Source: Bacillota bacterium
GTDB taxonomy: Bacteria > Bacillota > Bacilli > Lactobacillales > Aerococcaceae
Reading direction: 5' to 3'
DNA length: 16,738 bases
Assembly: GCA_023442905.1 (NCBI GenBank)
Contig: JAEZWY010000216.1
Span: 1-16,738, forward strand
Positions within the stretch are counted from its first letter, which is position 1, and the number at the start of each line of letters is the position of its first letter. The notes beneath the pieces are model-generated. The model searched no databases. It saw only the letters and a list, made by a program, of their open reading frames with translations, and was not told the origin of the DNA. The position numbers were made by a program, and so were the translations under genes. Shown piece by piece: positions 7,838 through 13,937 of the stretch.

Positions 7838-7917
7838 ATTAGATTTTTACGTATATTTTTACATCAAATAGGAGAGTAAAAAGTATGAGAGATTAGTAGA
7901 ATAAGGAAGGTGATGAC

Positions 7918-10176
7918 ATGTCAAAAAAACGTGTCTACGAAGTTGCTAAGGAAATTGGCGTATCAAGTAAAGAGTTATTGAAAGCTGCAGAGGGTGCAGG
8001 TTTTGAGTATTCAAGCCATATGGCATCGATGACTGATGACGAAGTGAATAAGCTGAAAAGTAGCTTTGCAAATAAAACAGCAGCAAAAGATGAAAGTAAA
8101 AATCAACCAGTAAAAACAGCTGATAATCAACCAGCTAAAAAAGCTGAAGAAAAACCTGCTGCTAAAGGTACTGAAAAAGTAGCACCTGTTAAAGCAAATG
8201 CTAACCAAAAACAGCAACAAAACAAGTCGCAAAATCGCAATAACCCAGCAAAAGAGAATAAAAATATGAATAATCAAAAAAATAATTTTAAAAATAACAA
8301 CAATAATAAAAATGGCGGATTTAAAGGTAAAGGCAAGAAAGGGAAGAAAGGTCGTTTTAATAATGACCAGAATCGTCCTCAAGGCAACCCAGTACCACCA
8401 AGAAAGAATAAGCCACTTCCAGAAAAAGTGGAATATACTGAAGGTATGACTGTTGCAGATATTGCTAAAAAGATTCACCGTGAGCCAGCTGAGATTATCA
8501 AAAAACTATTCTTGATGGGTGTACCAGCTACACAAAACCAAGCGTTGGATAAAGATGCGATTGAATTAATTCTAGACGAGTATGGTGTGAAAGCTGAAGA
8601 GAAAGTGATCGTCGATCAAGCAGATTTTGATCATTACTTTGAAGATGCTAAGAACGCGGACGAAGAAGAATTGGAAACTCGTCCTGCAGTTGTTACAATC
8701 ATGGGACATGTTGACCATGGTAAAACAACTTTACTTGACTATTTACGTAACGCTCAAGTTGTTGATGGTGAAGCAGGTGGTATCACTCAACATATTGGTG
8801 CCTACCAAGTACGCGAAAACGATCGTTTAATCACTTTCCTAGATACACCAGGGCATGCGGCATTTACGACAATGCGTGCGCGTGGTGCTGATGTAACAGA
8901 TATCGTTATCCTAGTAGTAGCTGCTGATGATGGTGTTATGCCACAAACCGTTGAAGCAATTAACCATGCTAAAGCAGCAGGTGTGCCAATCATCGTTGCA
9001 GTAAACAAGATTGATAAACCTACAGCTAATCCTGACCGCGTAATGCAAGAATTAACTGAATATGGTTTAATTTCTGAAGAATGGGGTGGCGATACAATCT
9101 TTGTGAACATCTCTGCTAAATTTGGTCAAAATGTAAGTGACTTATTAGAAATGATCTTATTAGTTGCTGATGTTGAAGAATATAAGGCTGTGCCTAATCG
9201 TTTAGCTTTAGGTTCTGTGATTGAAGCCCGTCTTGACCCTTCTAAAGGTGCTATTGCAACGTTATTAGTCCAAGAAGGTACGCTACGAGTTGGAGATCCA
9301 ATCGTTGTTGGAGATACCCATGGACGTGTACGTGTAATGACAAACGATACTGGTCGTCGTATTAAACAAGCTGGTCCATCTACACCAGTAGAAATCACTG
9401 GTTTACAAGAATCACCACAAGCGGGTGACCGATTTGTAGCCTTTGATGATGAAAAGACTGCCCGTGCAGTTGGTGAGGAACGTGCTAGTCGTGCATTGCA
9501 ACAACGCCGTCAAGCCAACCATGCCGTAACTCTTGATAACTTATTCGAAACACTTCAAGAAGGTGAATTGAAGTCTGTAAATGTTATCATTAAGGGTGAC
9601 GTGCAAGGATCTGTTGAAGCATTAGCTGGAAGCTTGAAGAAAATTGAAGTTGAAGGTGTTAAAGTAAATATTGTTCACCAAGCAGTTGGTGCTATTAACG
9701 AGAGTGATGTTACTTTAGGTCAAGCGTCACAAGCTTTAATCATTGGTTTCAACGTGCGTCCTACACCACAAGCTAAATTACAAGCAGATGCAGATGAAGT
9801 AGAATTACGTCTATATAATATTATTTATGATGCGATTAATGATGTAGAATCAGCTATGACTGGTATGTTAGACCCAGAATTCGTTGAAGAAGTAACGGGT
9901 ACAGTACAAGTTCGTGAAACATATAATGTTTCTAAGGTAGGTACGATTGTCGGTGGTTACGTATTAGATGGTACTATTTACCGTAACTCACAAGTACGTG
10001 TTATTCGTGATTCTATTGTCATCTATGATGGCCAATTAGCTTCATTACGTCGTTTCAAAGATGATGTAAAAGAAGTTTCTCGTGGTTTCGAATTAGGTCT
10101 TACAATTGAAAACTACAATGATATTAAAGTTGATGATGAAATTGAAGCATACCGTATGGTTGAAGTTAAGAAATAA
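7918..10176 (+). CDS. infB: Translation initiation factor IF-2
   Basis: IF2 is the GTPase that delivers fMet-tRNA to the 30S P site and drives subunit joining. The protein is 752 residues. Domains: an N-terminal IF2_N (about 1-52, starting KKRVYEVAKEIGVSSKELL); a Lys/Asn/Gln-rich linker (about 55-165); a second IF2_N (about 172-230); and the G domain with G1 GHVDHGKT (263-270), G2 GGITQHIG, G3 DTPGH (309-313), G4 NKID (363-366) and G5 SAK (399-401). Beta-barrel II, domain 3 and the C-terminal fMet-tRNA-binding domain follow, ending with the SLRRFKDDVKEV segment. All GTPase motifs are intact. The start is ATG 7918 behind AAGGAAGGTGAT; two in-frame TAG codons at 7894-7899 block any extension upstream. 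Confidence 0.98.
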   Translation: MSKKRVYEVAKEIGVSSKELLKAAEGAGFEYSSHMASMTDDEVNKLKSSFANKTAAKDESKNQPVKTADNQPAKKAEEKPAAKGTEKVAPVKANANQKQQQNKSQNRNNPAKENKNMNNQKNNFKNNNNNKNGGFKGKGKKGKKGRFNNDQNRPQGNPVPPRKNKPLPEKVEYTEGMTVADIAKKIHREPAEIIKKLFLMGVPATQNQALDKDAIELILDEYGVKAEEKVIVDQADFDHYFEDAKNADEEELETRPAVVTIMGHVDHGKTTLLDYLRNAQVVDGEAGGITQHIGAYQVRENDRLITFLDTPGHAAFTTMRARGADVTDIVILVVAADDGVMPQTVEAINHAKAAGVPIIVAVNKIDKPTANPDRVMQELTEYGLISEEWGGDTIFVNISAKFGQNVSDLLEMILLVADVEEYKAVPNRLALGSVIEARLDPSKGAIATLLVQEGTLRVGDPIVVGDTHGRVRVMTNDTGRRIKQAGPSTPVEITGLQESPQAGDRFVAFDDEKTARAVGEERASRALQQRRQANHAVTLDNLFETLQEGELKSVNVIIKGDVQGSVEALAGSLKKIEVEGVKVNIVHQAVGAINESDVTLGQASQALIIGFNVRPTPQAKLQADADEVELRLYNIIYDAINDVESAMTGMLDPEFVEEVTGTVQVRETYNVSKVGTIVGGYVLDGTIYRNSQVRVIRDSIVIYDGQLASLRRFKDDVKEVSRGFELGLTIENYNDIKVDDEIEAYRMVEVKK

Positions 10177-10191
10177 TTGAGGTGAAGCACA

Positions 10192-10587
10192 ATGGCAAAA
10201 TTTAGAGCTGAACGTGTAAGTCAAGAAATTCTTCGCGATGTGAATGACATTTTGATAAAGACTGTCAAAGACCCTCGTGTTGAAGGTGTCACAATTACTG
10301 ATGTAGAGGTTACTGGTGACTTACAACAAGCAACTATTTTCTACACTACATTGAGTGAATTAGCCAGTGAACGTGAAAAAGCCCAAAAAGGTTTAGAAAA
10401 ATCTAGTGGATTAATCCGATCAGAAATTGGTAAACGCCTAAATATTTATAAAACACCAGAAATATTCTTTGAGCGTGACCGTTCAATCGAATATGGTAAT
10501 CATATTGATCAATTGCTAGCTCAATTGAACAAAAAAGATGATTTAGCAAGCATGTCTGATGCTGAGTCAGATAACTTAGCCGATTAA
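10192..10587 (+). CDS. rbfA: 30S ribosome-binding factor RbfA
   Basis: A small KH-fold protein that binds the 30S subunit during late 16S rRNA maturation and cold adaptation. The 131 residues match the family size. Motifs: RAERVSQEILRDVNDILIK (5-23), DPRVEGVTITDVEVTGDLQQA (27-47 region) and the C-terminal TPEIFFERDRSIEYGNHID, all characteristic. The start is ATG 10192 with GAGGTGA at 10179-10185, 15 nt after infB. It is the last gene of the operon; truB and ribF, which often follow in other Firmicutes, are absent here. Confidence 0.96.
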   Translation: MAKFRAERVSQEILRDVNDILIKTVKDPRVEGVTITDVEVTGDLQQATIFYTTLSELASEREKAQKGLEKSSGLIRSEIGKRLNIYKTPEIFFERDRSIEYGNHIDQLLAQLNKKDDLASMSDAESDNLAD

Positions 10588-10594
10588 TATAATG

Positions 10595-10645
10595 AAAGGG
10601 CCAGTACCTATAGCAATCATGCTATAGGTACTGGCCCTTTTTCTT
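10595..10645 (+). terminator. Terminator of the rimP-rbfA operon
   Basis: A perfect 21-bp stem (10595-10615 with 10620-10640), with core GGGCCAGTACCTATAGCA and an ATCA loop, then TTTTTC. It starts 7 nt after the rbfA stop codon. The stem is much longer than usual for an intrinsic terminator. Confidence 0.95.
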
Positions 10646-10738
10646 AGCTTTGTAAGCAGAGTAAATCCGTTCAAAAGTAGTGAAAAAACTGGTATAGAGA
10701 CTTTTAACTTGAATAAAAATACTTATTTTTCAAAAAAT

Positions 10739-10843
10739 AATTGTTACATACAATGTCATAATTATAACTTATTAAAATATGCAATAATTTATGAAAGTGC
10801 TGTAATTGTTGTTATACTGGGAAAACGTTGATTTGTAACAATT
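10739..10843. repeat. 10-bp inverted repeat flanking the LysM-gene promoter
   Basis: AATTGTTACA (10739-10748) recurs as its exact reverse complement TGTAACAATT (10834-10843). A related AATTGTTGTT lies at 10804-10813, at the -10 element. This could be a pair of operator sites on either side of the promoter; no regulator is assigned. The spacing does not fit the WalR direct-repeat consensus. Confidence 0.35.
10790..10818 (+). promoter_or_regulatory. Probable extended -10 promoter of the LysM gene
   Basis: TATACT (10813-10818) is preceded by TG at 10810-10811, giving the same TGTTATACTG block as the rimP promoter. The -35 is weak (TTATGA or TATGAA near 10789-10795). A start near 10825 would give a leader of about 190 nt. 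Confidence 0.6.
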
Positions 10844-10885
10844 GAGATGAAAATATTAAAAGTTACAAAACATTTCAGTCCATTT

Positions 10886-10923
10886 AAAGCCCCTTAACGA
10901 ATGGGTTTATAGGGTTTTCTTTT
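10886..10923 (+). promoter_or_regulatory. Leader hairpins upstream of the LysM gene, possible attenuator
   Basis: AAAGCCC (10886-10892) can pair with GGGTTTT (10912-10918), which runs into the T-rich TTTTCTTTT, or instead with GGGTTT (10903-10908). The two stems exclude each other and the distal one looks like a weak terminator. It lies inside the long predicted leader. I found no match to the core of the c-di-AMP (ydaO) riboswitch, which often controls wall hydrolases. A regulatory role is inference. Confidence 0.35.
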
Positions 10924-11016
10924 GAATCCATACCGTGTAGTATATTGCATGTAGTCGAAACAGTGGCTAAATAAACAGCTAAGCAATAGCTAAACAAATA
11001 AGGAGTTTTACTTAAC

Positions 11017-11859
11017 ATGAAATTTAATAAAACTATTTTAGGAACAACATTTGCATTGTCAGCATTATTTGCGACAGCAGGCTTTAACACTGAAGATGCT
11101 AAAGCAGCAGAATGGACAGCACGTAGCGTTGAAGAAGTTTCAGCTGATATGCAAGCAATTGATGAATCAACTTCTGAGTATACAGTAGTATATGGCGATA
11201 CTTTATCAGTAATCGCTAATGCAGCAGGTGTTGACGTGAATACACTAGTTCAAATTAATGAAATTGAAAATGCAGATTTAATTTTCCCATCTAAGTCTAT
11301 TTCATTTACTAAAAATGATGAAGGTGAAGTAAATGAAGTTGTCGTAGAAGATACAAACAATAAAAAAGATACTTATAAAGTAGAGGAAGAAACTGTAGAG
11401 AAAACTGAAACAGTTGAAGAAGCAAGTGTTGAGCCAGTTGCATATGAAGCAGAAGAAACTGAAGAAGCAGCAACTGTAGAAGCAACTTCTTATGAAGCTG
11501 AAGAAACTACTGAAGCAACATCTTCAACTTCAACATCTTCATATTCAGCGGCCTCAGAAATTCCTTACCAAGTATTACAAGTTGTTGAGAGTGAAGCGGG
11601 TCCAAGCTACTCTGAAAAAGCAGCAGTATTCTCAGTAATCCTTAACCGTGCTAATTCAGGTAACTGGGGTGGTACTTCATTATCAGCAGTAGTTAACGCA
11701 TCTGGTCAATTTGAAGTTGTTTCAAATGGTATGGCTGCAAGTGCAACAGTTTCTGATCAAACTTATCAAGCTGTAAATGATGTATTAACTAATGGTGTAA
11801 CGACATCAGCTGAATCATTCCGTGCCTCAGGCGATGGTGTGACTAACGTATTCTTCTAA
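11017..11859 (+). CDS. Secreted LysM protein with C-terminal SleB-like cell wall hydrolase domain
   Basis: Exported peptidoglycan-binding protein, 280 residues. An N-terminal signal peptide (MKFNKTILGTTFALSALFAT core) has a likely cleavage after AKA at residue 30. One LysM domain (about 54-98) contains YTVVYGDTLSVIANAAGVDV. A Glu/Thr/Ala-rich linker (about 100-180) repeats YEAEET at 143-148 and 159-164. The C-terminal domain (181-280) resembles the Hydrolase_2/SleB fold: VVESEAGPSYSEKAAVFSVI followed by LNR, with E193 at the position of the catalytic glutamate, and QF at 231-232. SleB proteins are peptidoglycan hydrolases, so a wall-remodelling role is likely but the family call is by eye. 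The start is ATG 11017 with AAGGAG at 11000-11005, 11 nt upstream. It is monocistronic with its own terminator. Confidence 0.8.
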   Translation: MKFNKTILGTTFALSALFATAGFNTEDAKAAEWTARSVEEVSADMQAIDESTSEYTVVYGDTLSVIANAAGVDVNTLVQINEIENADLIFPSKSISFTKNDEGEVNEVVVEDTNNKKDTYKVEEETVEKTETVEEASVEPVAYEAEETEEAATVEATSYEAEETTEATSSTSTSSYSAASEIPYQVLQVVESEAGPSYSEKAAVFSVILNRANSGNWGGTSLSAVVNASGQFEVVSNGMAASATVSDQTYQAVNDVLTNGVTTSAESFRASGDGVTNVFF

Positions 11860-11883
11860 TTAAAATTCAAATATTGTAAACAG

Positions 11884-11913
11884 AAAGATCGGGAGGCTCT
11901 CCCGATCTTTTTT
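11884..11913 (+). terminator. Terminator of the LysM gene
   Basis: AAAGATCGGGAG (11884-11895) pairs perfectly with CTCCCGATCTTT (11899-11910) across a 3-nt loop, followed by further T to 11913. Confidence 0.95.
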
Positions 11914-11988
11914 CATTTATCATTTTTTACAAGGTCGATAGTAAAAGATATTGGTTTGTTTAGTTAAGTTTCATCGGTCTAATAATAG

Positions 11989-12026
11989 AAAAAAACACCT
12001 AATTATTTGTTTACGAATAATTAGGT
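11989..12026 (-). terminator. Terminator of the DUF1304 gene (minus strand)
   Basis: ACCTAATTATT (11997-12007) pairs with AATAATTAGGT (12016-12026). Seven A at 11989-11995 give a T run on the minus strand. It lies about 70 nt past the DUF1304 stop codon. No gene is seen in the remaining bases of 11914-12094. Confidence 0.88.
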
Positions 12027-12094
12027 AAAGTAAAAGTAGGGAAATAAATGAGGATTCAAATAATTATCTACCGTGTATTACTCTATGTATTCTA

Positions 12095-12454
12095 TTATAG
12101 AAAGGTTGATATTAAGGCTAAAATAGCTAGTCCACCTTGTGTCAATATAATCTTTTTACTACTAGTGAAGCTACCATATGTAGCCACCAAAATAATGTAG
12201 ACAAATAACATACGAACAATTTCGATAGAAGAGTTACTAAAAAACAATGCATATAATAGTCCTACACCAATGAGGCCATTATATATACCCTGATTTTTTA
12301 ATAAGGTATTTAATGATTTTCCTTCCAACTCATCTCTTCCCATATTGAATACTCTACTAGTTTGAACTGACGTGGTAGTAATAGTTTGTATATACATGAT
12401 ATAAAAGAATTCTAAAGCGACAAAGATAGTTAATACAGTTGTTATAGCTGACAT
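12095..12454 (-). CDS. DUF1304 family small membrane protein
   Basis: A 119-residue protein with four predicted membrane segments (about 3-22, 58-74, 76-94, 102-118). The family signature is visible: ALEFFYIMYIQTI (13-25), then VFNMGRDELEG and the NQGIYNGLIGVGLLYALFF segment (54-72). Function is unknown in the family. On the minus strand the ATG at 12454 has GGGAGG 8 nt upstream, plus its own promoter and terminator, so it forms an independent transcription unit. It runs opposite to nearly everything else here and has no functional link to its neighbours that I can see. Confidence 0.85.
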   Translation of the reverse strand: MSAITTVLTIFVALEFFYIMYIQTITTTSVQTSRVFNMGRDELEGKSLNTLLKNQGIYNGLIGVGLLYALFFSNSSIEIVRMLFVYIILVATYGSFTSSKKIILTQGGLAILALISTFL

Positions 12455-12499
12455 AGTTAATTCCTCCCTTTAATTGACAAAGTAATCTTTGTTTTTCTA

Positions 12500-12527
12500 A
12501 ATATAAAACATTTTTATGATTTTTCAA
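12500..12527 (-). promoter_or_regulatory. Promoter of the DUF1304 gene (minus strand)
   Basis: Read on the minus strand: TTGAAA (12527-12522), a 16-bp spacer and TATATT (12505-12500). Predicted start is near 12493, giving a leader of about 40 nt. Confidence 0.65.
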
Positions 12528-12586
12528 AGGATTTATCTATGTAATATAAAGCTGTATTACGATGAATATTTAAAAGGAGATAACTA

Positions 12587-12649
12587 ATGAATTTTATAGT
12601 GTAAAAGTACAAAAAAGCTGTTGCTTATAATAGCAACAGCTTACTAATT
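12587..12649 (+). CDS. Possible 20-codon small ORF in intergenic DNA
   Basis: Peptide MNFIVCKSTKKLLLIIATAY, with a basic middle and a hydrophobic end. A near-perfect ribosome binding site AAGGAGA (12574-12580) lies 6 nt before the ATG, which is striking because no other + strand gene follows for 370 nt. The 3' half overlaps the minus-strand tRNA terminator, so part of its sequence is constrained by that hairpin. No convincing promoter or + strand terminator was found. It may be a real small gene, a remnant or chance. Confidence 0.2.
12613..12644 (-). terminator. Terminator of tRNA-Arg (minus strand)
   Basis: AAGCTGTTGCT (12617-12627) pairs perfectly with AGCAACAGCTT (12634-12644). Six A at 12613-12618 give a T run on the minus strand. 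It begins 17 nt past the tRNA 3' end. Confidence 0.9.
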
Positions 12650-12661
12650 TCTTCATTTGAA

Positions 12662-12733
12662 TGCGCCCGGAGGGAATCGAACCCCCATCATAAGAACCGG
12701 AATCTTATGTGATATCCATTACACTACGGGCGC
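12662..12733 (-). tRNA. tRNA-Arg (anticodon CCG)
   Basis: A 72-nt cloverleaf on the minus strand. The acceptor arms GCGCCCG and CGGGCGC pair perfectly, with discriminator A. The anticodon stem TAAGA/TCTTA encloses the loop TTCCGGT, giving anticodon CCG, which reads CGG codons. The T arm contains GGTTCGATTCC. The 3' CCA is not encoded. It has its own promoter and terminator and no neighbouring tRNA, so it is a solitary tRNA gene. Confidence 0.96.
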
Positions 12734-12770
12734 AATTTGTCTTAAAATCGGCAATGACCATAACAGAATT

Positions 12771-12799
12771 ATTATAGCCTAGTTTTCAGATGAATACAA
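12771..12799 (-). promoter_or_regulatory. Promoter of tRNA-Arg (minus strand)
   Basis: Read on the minus strand: TTGTAT (12799-12794), a 17-bp spacer and consensus TATAAT (12776-12771). The predicted start is about 30 nt before the mature tRNA 5' end. Confidence 0.85.
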
Positions 12800-12906
12800 G
12801 AGATCTTTAAAGACAGGAATAAAGCAATGCTTATATTCATAAATGTAGTATCAGTCTAGGCATAGTGAGTACTAAATTAACACTTATGATTTTTTGAGTC
12901 TAGCTG

Positions 12907-12936
12907 TTGGGAAGGAAGGTAAGGGTATGCTAGAAT
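12907..12936 (+). promoter_or_regulatory. Possible second, upstream promoter of clpP
   Basis: TTGGGA (12907-12912), an 18-bp spacer and TAGAAT (12931-12936) preceded by TGC (extended -10). It lies outside the CtsR site, so transcripts from it would have to pass through the operator. Weak evidence. Confidence 0.35.
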
Positions 12937-12964
12937 GATAGAGCAAGTTTATGGGACTTTATTT

Positions 12965-12994
12965 GTTGACCAATTTTGACCATAAAGGTATAAT
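12965..12994 (+). promoter_or_regulatory. clpP promoter overlapped by a CtsR operator
   Basis: TTGACC (12966-12971), a 17-bp spacer and TATAAT (12989-12994) form the promoter. On the minus strand 12981-12965 reads GGTCAAA ATT GGTCAAC, the CtsR tandem heptad with 3-nt spacing and one mismatch in the second heptad. The operator covers the -35 and spacer, so CtsR binding would block polymerase and heat stress would relieve it (family knowledge). Confidence 0.88.
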
Positions 12995-13027
12995 ACCAAT
13001 ATACAAGTTTAAAAGGAGGATATTTAA

Positions 13028-13624
13028 ATGAATTTAGTACCAACAGTTATTGAACAATCTTCTCGCGGTGAACGTGCTTATGATATATACTCTCGTTTAT
13101 TAAAAGACCGTATTATTATGTTGAGCGGGGAATTCAATGAAGATTTAGCTAACTCAATCATTGCCCAATTATTATTCTTAGATGCTCAAGATCCAGATAA
13201 AGATATCTACCTATACATTAATTCACCAGGTGGTTCTATCACTTCGGGTATGGCAATCTATGATACTATGCAATTCGTACATGCAGATGTACAAACAATT
13301 GTAATGGGTATGGCTGCATCAATGGGGTCATTTATTGCGGCCGCCGGAACTAAAGGTAAACGTTTTGCTTTACCAAATGCTGAAATCTTAATCCACCAAC
13401 CATTAGGTGGTGCTCAAGGACAAGCAACTGAAATTGAAATTGCTGCACGTCACATCTTGAAAACAAAAGAAAAAATGAACCGTCTATACTCTGAAATGAC
13501 TGGTCAACCTGTAGAAGTGATCGAACGAGATACCGACCGTGACAACTGGTTAACTGCAGAAGAAGCTTTAGAATATGGTTTATTAGATCAAATCATGACT
13601 AAAAACGATGAATTAGAAAAATAG
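13028..13624 (+). CDS. clpP: ATP-dependent Clp protease proteolytic subunit ClpP
   Basis: A serine peptidase that forms the 14-mer chamber used by ClpX, ClpC or ClpE for protein quality control and regulated degradation in the cytoplasm. The 198 residues match the family. The catalytic triad is intact: S98 in GMAASMGS, H123 in EILIHQP and D172 in DTDRDNW. The N-terminal LVPTVIEQSSRGERAYDIYS, the gating region, is typical, as are INSPGGS and the handle region. The start is ATG 13028 with GGAGG (13015-13019) 8 nt upstream. It is monocistronic, with a CtsR-controlled promoter and its own terminator. Confidence 0.98.
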   Translation: MNLVPTVIEQSSRGERAYDIYSRLLKDRIIMLSGEFNEDLANSIIAQLLFLDAQDPDKDIYLYINSPGGSITSGMAIYDTMQFVHADVQTIVMGMAASMGSFIAAAGTKGKRFALPNAEILIHQPLGGAQGQATEIEIAARHILKTKEKMNRLYSEMTGQPVEVIERDTDRDNWLTAEEALEYGLLDQIMTKNDELEK

Positions 13625-13644
13625 TTAACCAATTTTAAGTCTAG

Positions 13645-13672
13645 AGAAGTGGGGTAAAACCTGCTTCTTTTT
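13645..13672 (+). terminator. Terminator of clpP
   Basis: AGAAGTGGG (13645-13653) pairs with CCTGCTTCT (13660-13668) over 9 bp including two G-T wobbles, followed by TTTT and more T-rich sequence. It begins 20 nt after the clpP stop codon. Confidence 0.75.
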
Positions 13673-13776
13673 CTTTAAGGCGTTCGATATAGCCCGTGGA
13701 AATGTCCTTAAATATATATTCTTTGTAAGGCGTAATAGCTGTCATTGCAGTATAGGAGAAAAGTGGGCTTAAAAGC

Positions 13777-13805
13777 TTGCAAGCGGATAAATTTATTGGT
13801 ATGAT
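13777..13805 (+). promoter_or_regulatory. Promoter of the cggR-gap operon
   Basis: TTGCAA (13777-13782), a 17-bp spacer and TATGAT (13800-13805), with extended -10 TG at 13797-13798. A start near 13812 gives a leader of about 125 nt that contains the operator-like repeats. Confidence 0.75.
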
Positions 13806-13857
13806 TACTTTTGTAAAGAGATGTGATTCGAAGGGATCAAATTTTTTTACCGGAGGG

Positions 13858-13891
13858 TGGTCAAAAAAAGACGCGCTGGACAATAAAAGTC
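13858..13891 (+). promoter_or_regulatory. Candidate CggR operator
   Basis: Two 15-nt units, TGGTCAAAAAAAGAC (13858-13872) and TGGACAATAAAAGTC (13877-13891), match at 12 of 15 positions with 19-nt periodicity; each is an interrupted palindrome. The B. subtilis CggR operator is likewise two GAC-N-GTC-like units about 20 nt apart, downstream of the promoter, where bound CggR blocks elongating polymerase. Assignment is by position and form. Confidence 0.65.
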
Positions 13892-13937
13892 CAAGTGTTT
13901 TTGCACTCAATGTTTTTGTACTAGGAAAGTGGGGACT

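Noticed and set aside
8011..8478. 155-codon minus-strand open frame opposite infB, very hydrophobic
   Set aside because: It is the complement of the Lys/Asn-rich IF2 linker; AAA and AAT codons read as Phe and Ile on the other strand. Not a membrane gene.
10817..10830. Possible CcpA cre site (GGAAAACGTT) near the LysM-gene start point
   Set aside because: Only the left half fits the consensus; the right half (GATT) does not, so the match is about what chance gives.
10860..11016. c-di-AMP (ydaO-type) riboswitch before the LysM hydrolase gene
   Set aside because: The conserved core elements of that riboswitch are not found; only short AT-rich stems are present.
12861..12895. Weak hairpin CATAGTG/CACTTATG followed by six T
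   Set aside because: The stem needs a bulge and has few GC pairs, and no + strand gene upstream needs a terminator here.
13746..13910. Upstream part of the 89-codon minus-strand frame opposite the cggR leader
   Set aside because: This part is the complement of the cggR promoter and operator repeats and has no start signals. Only the last 34 codons look protein-like and are listed as a low-interest finding.
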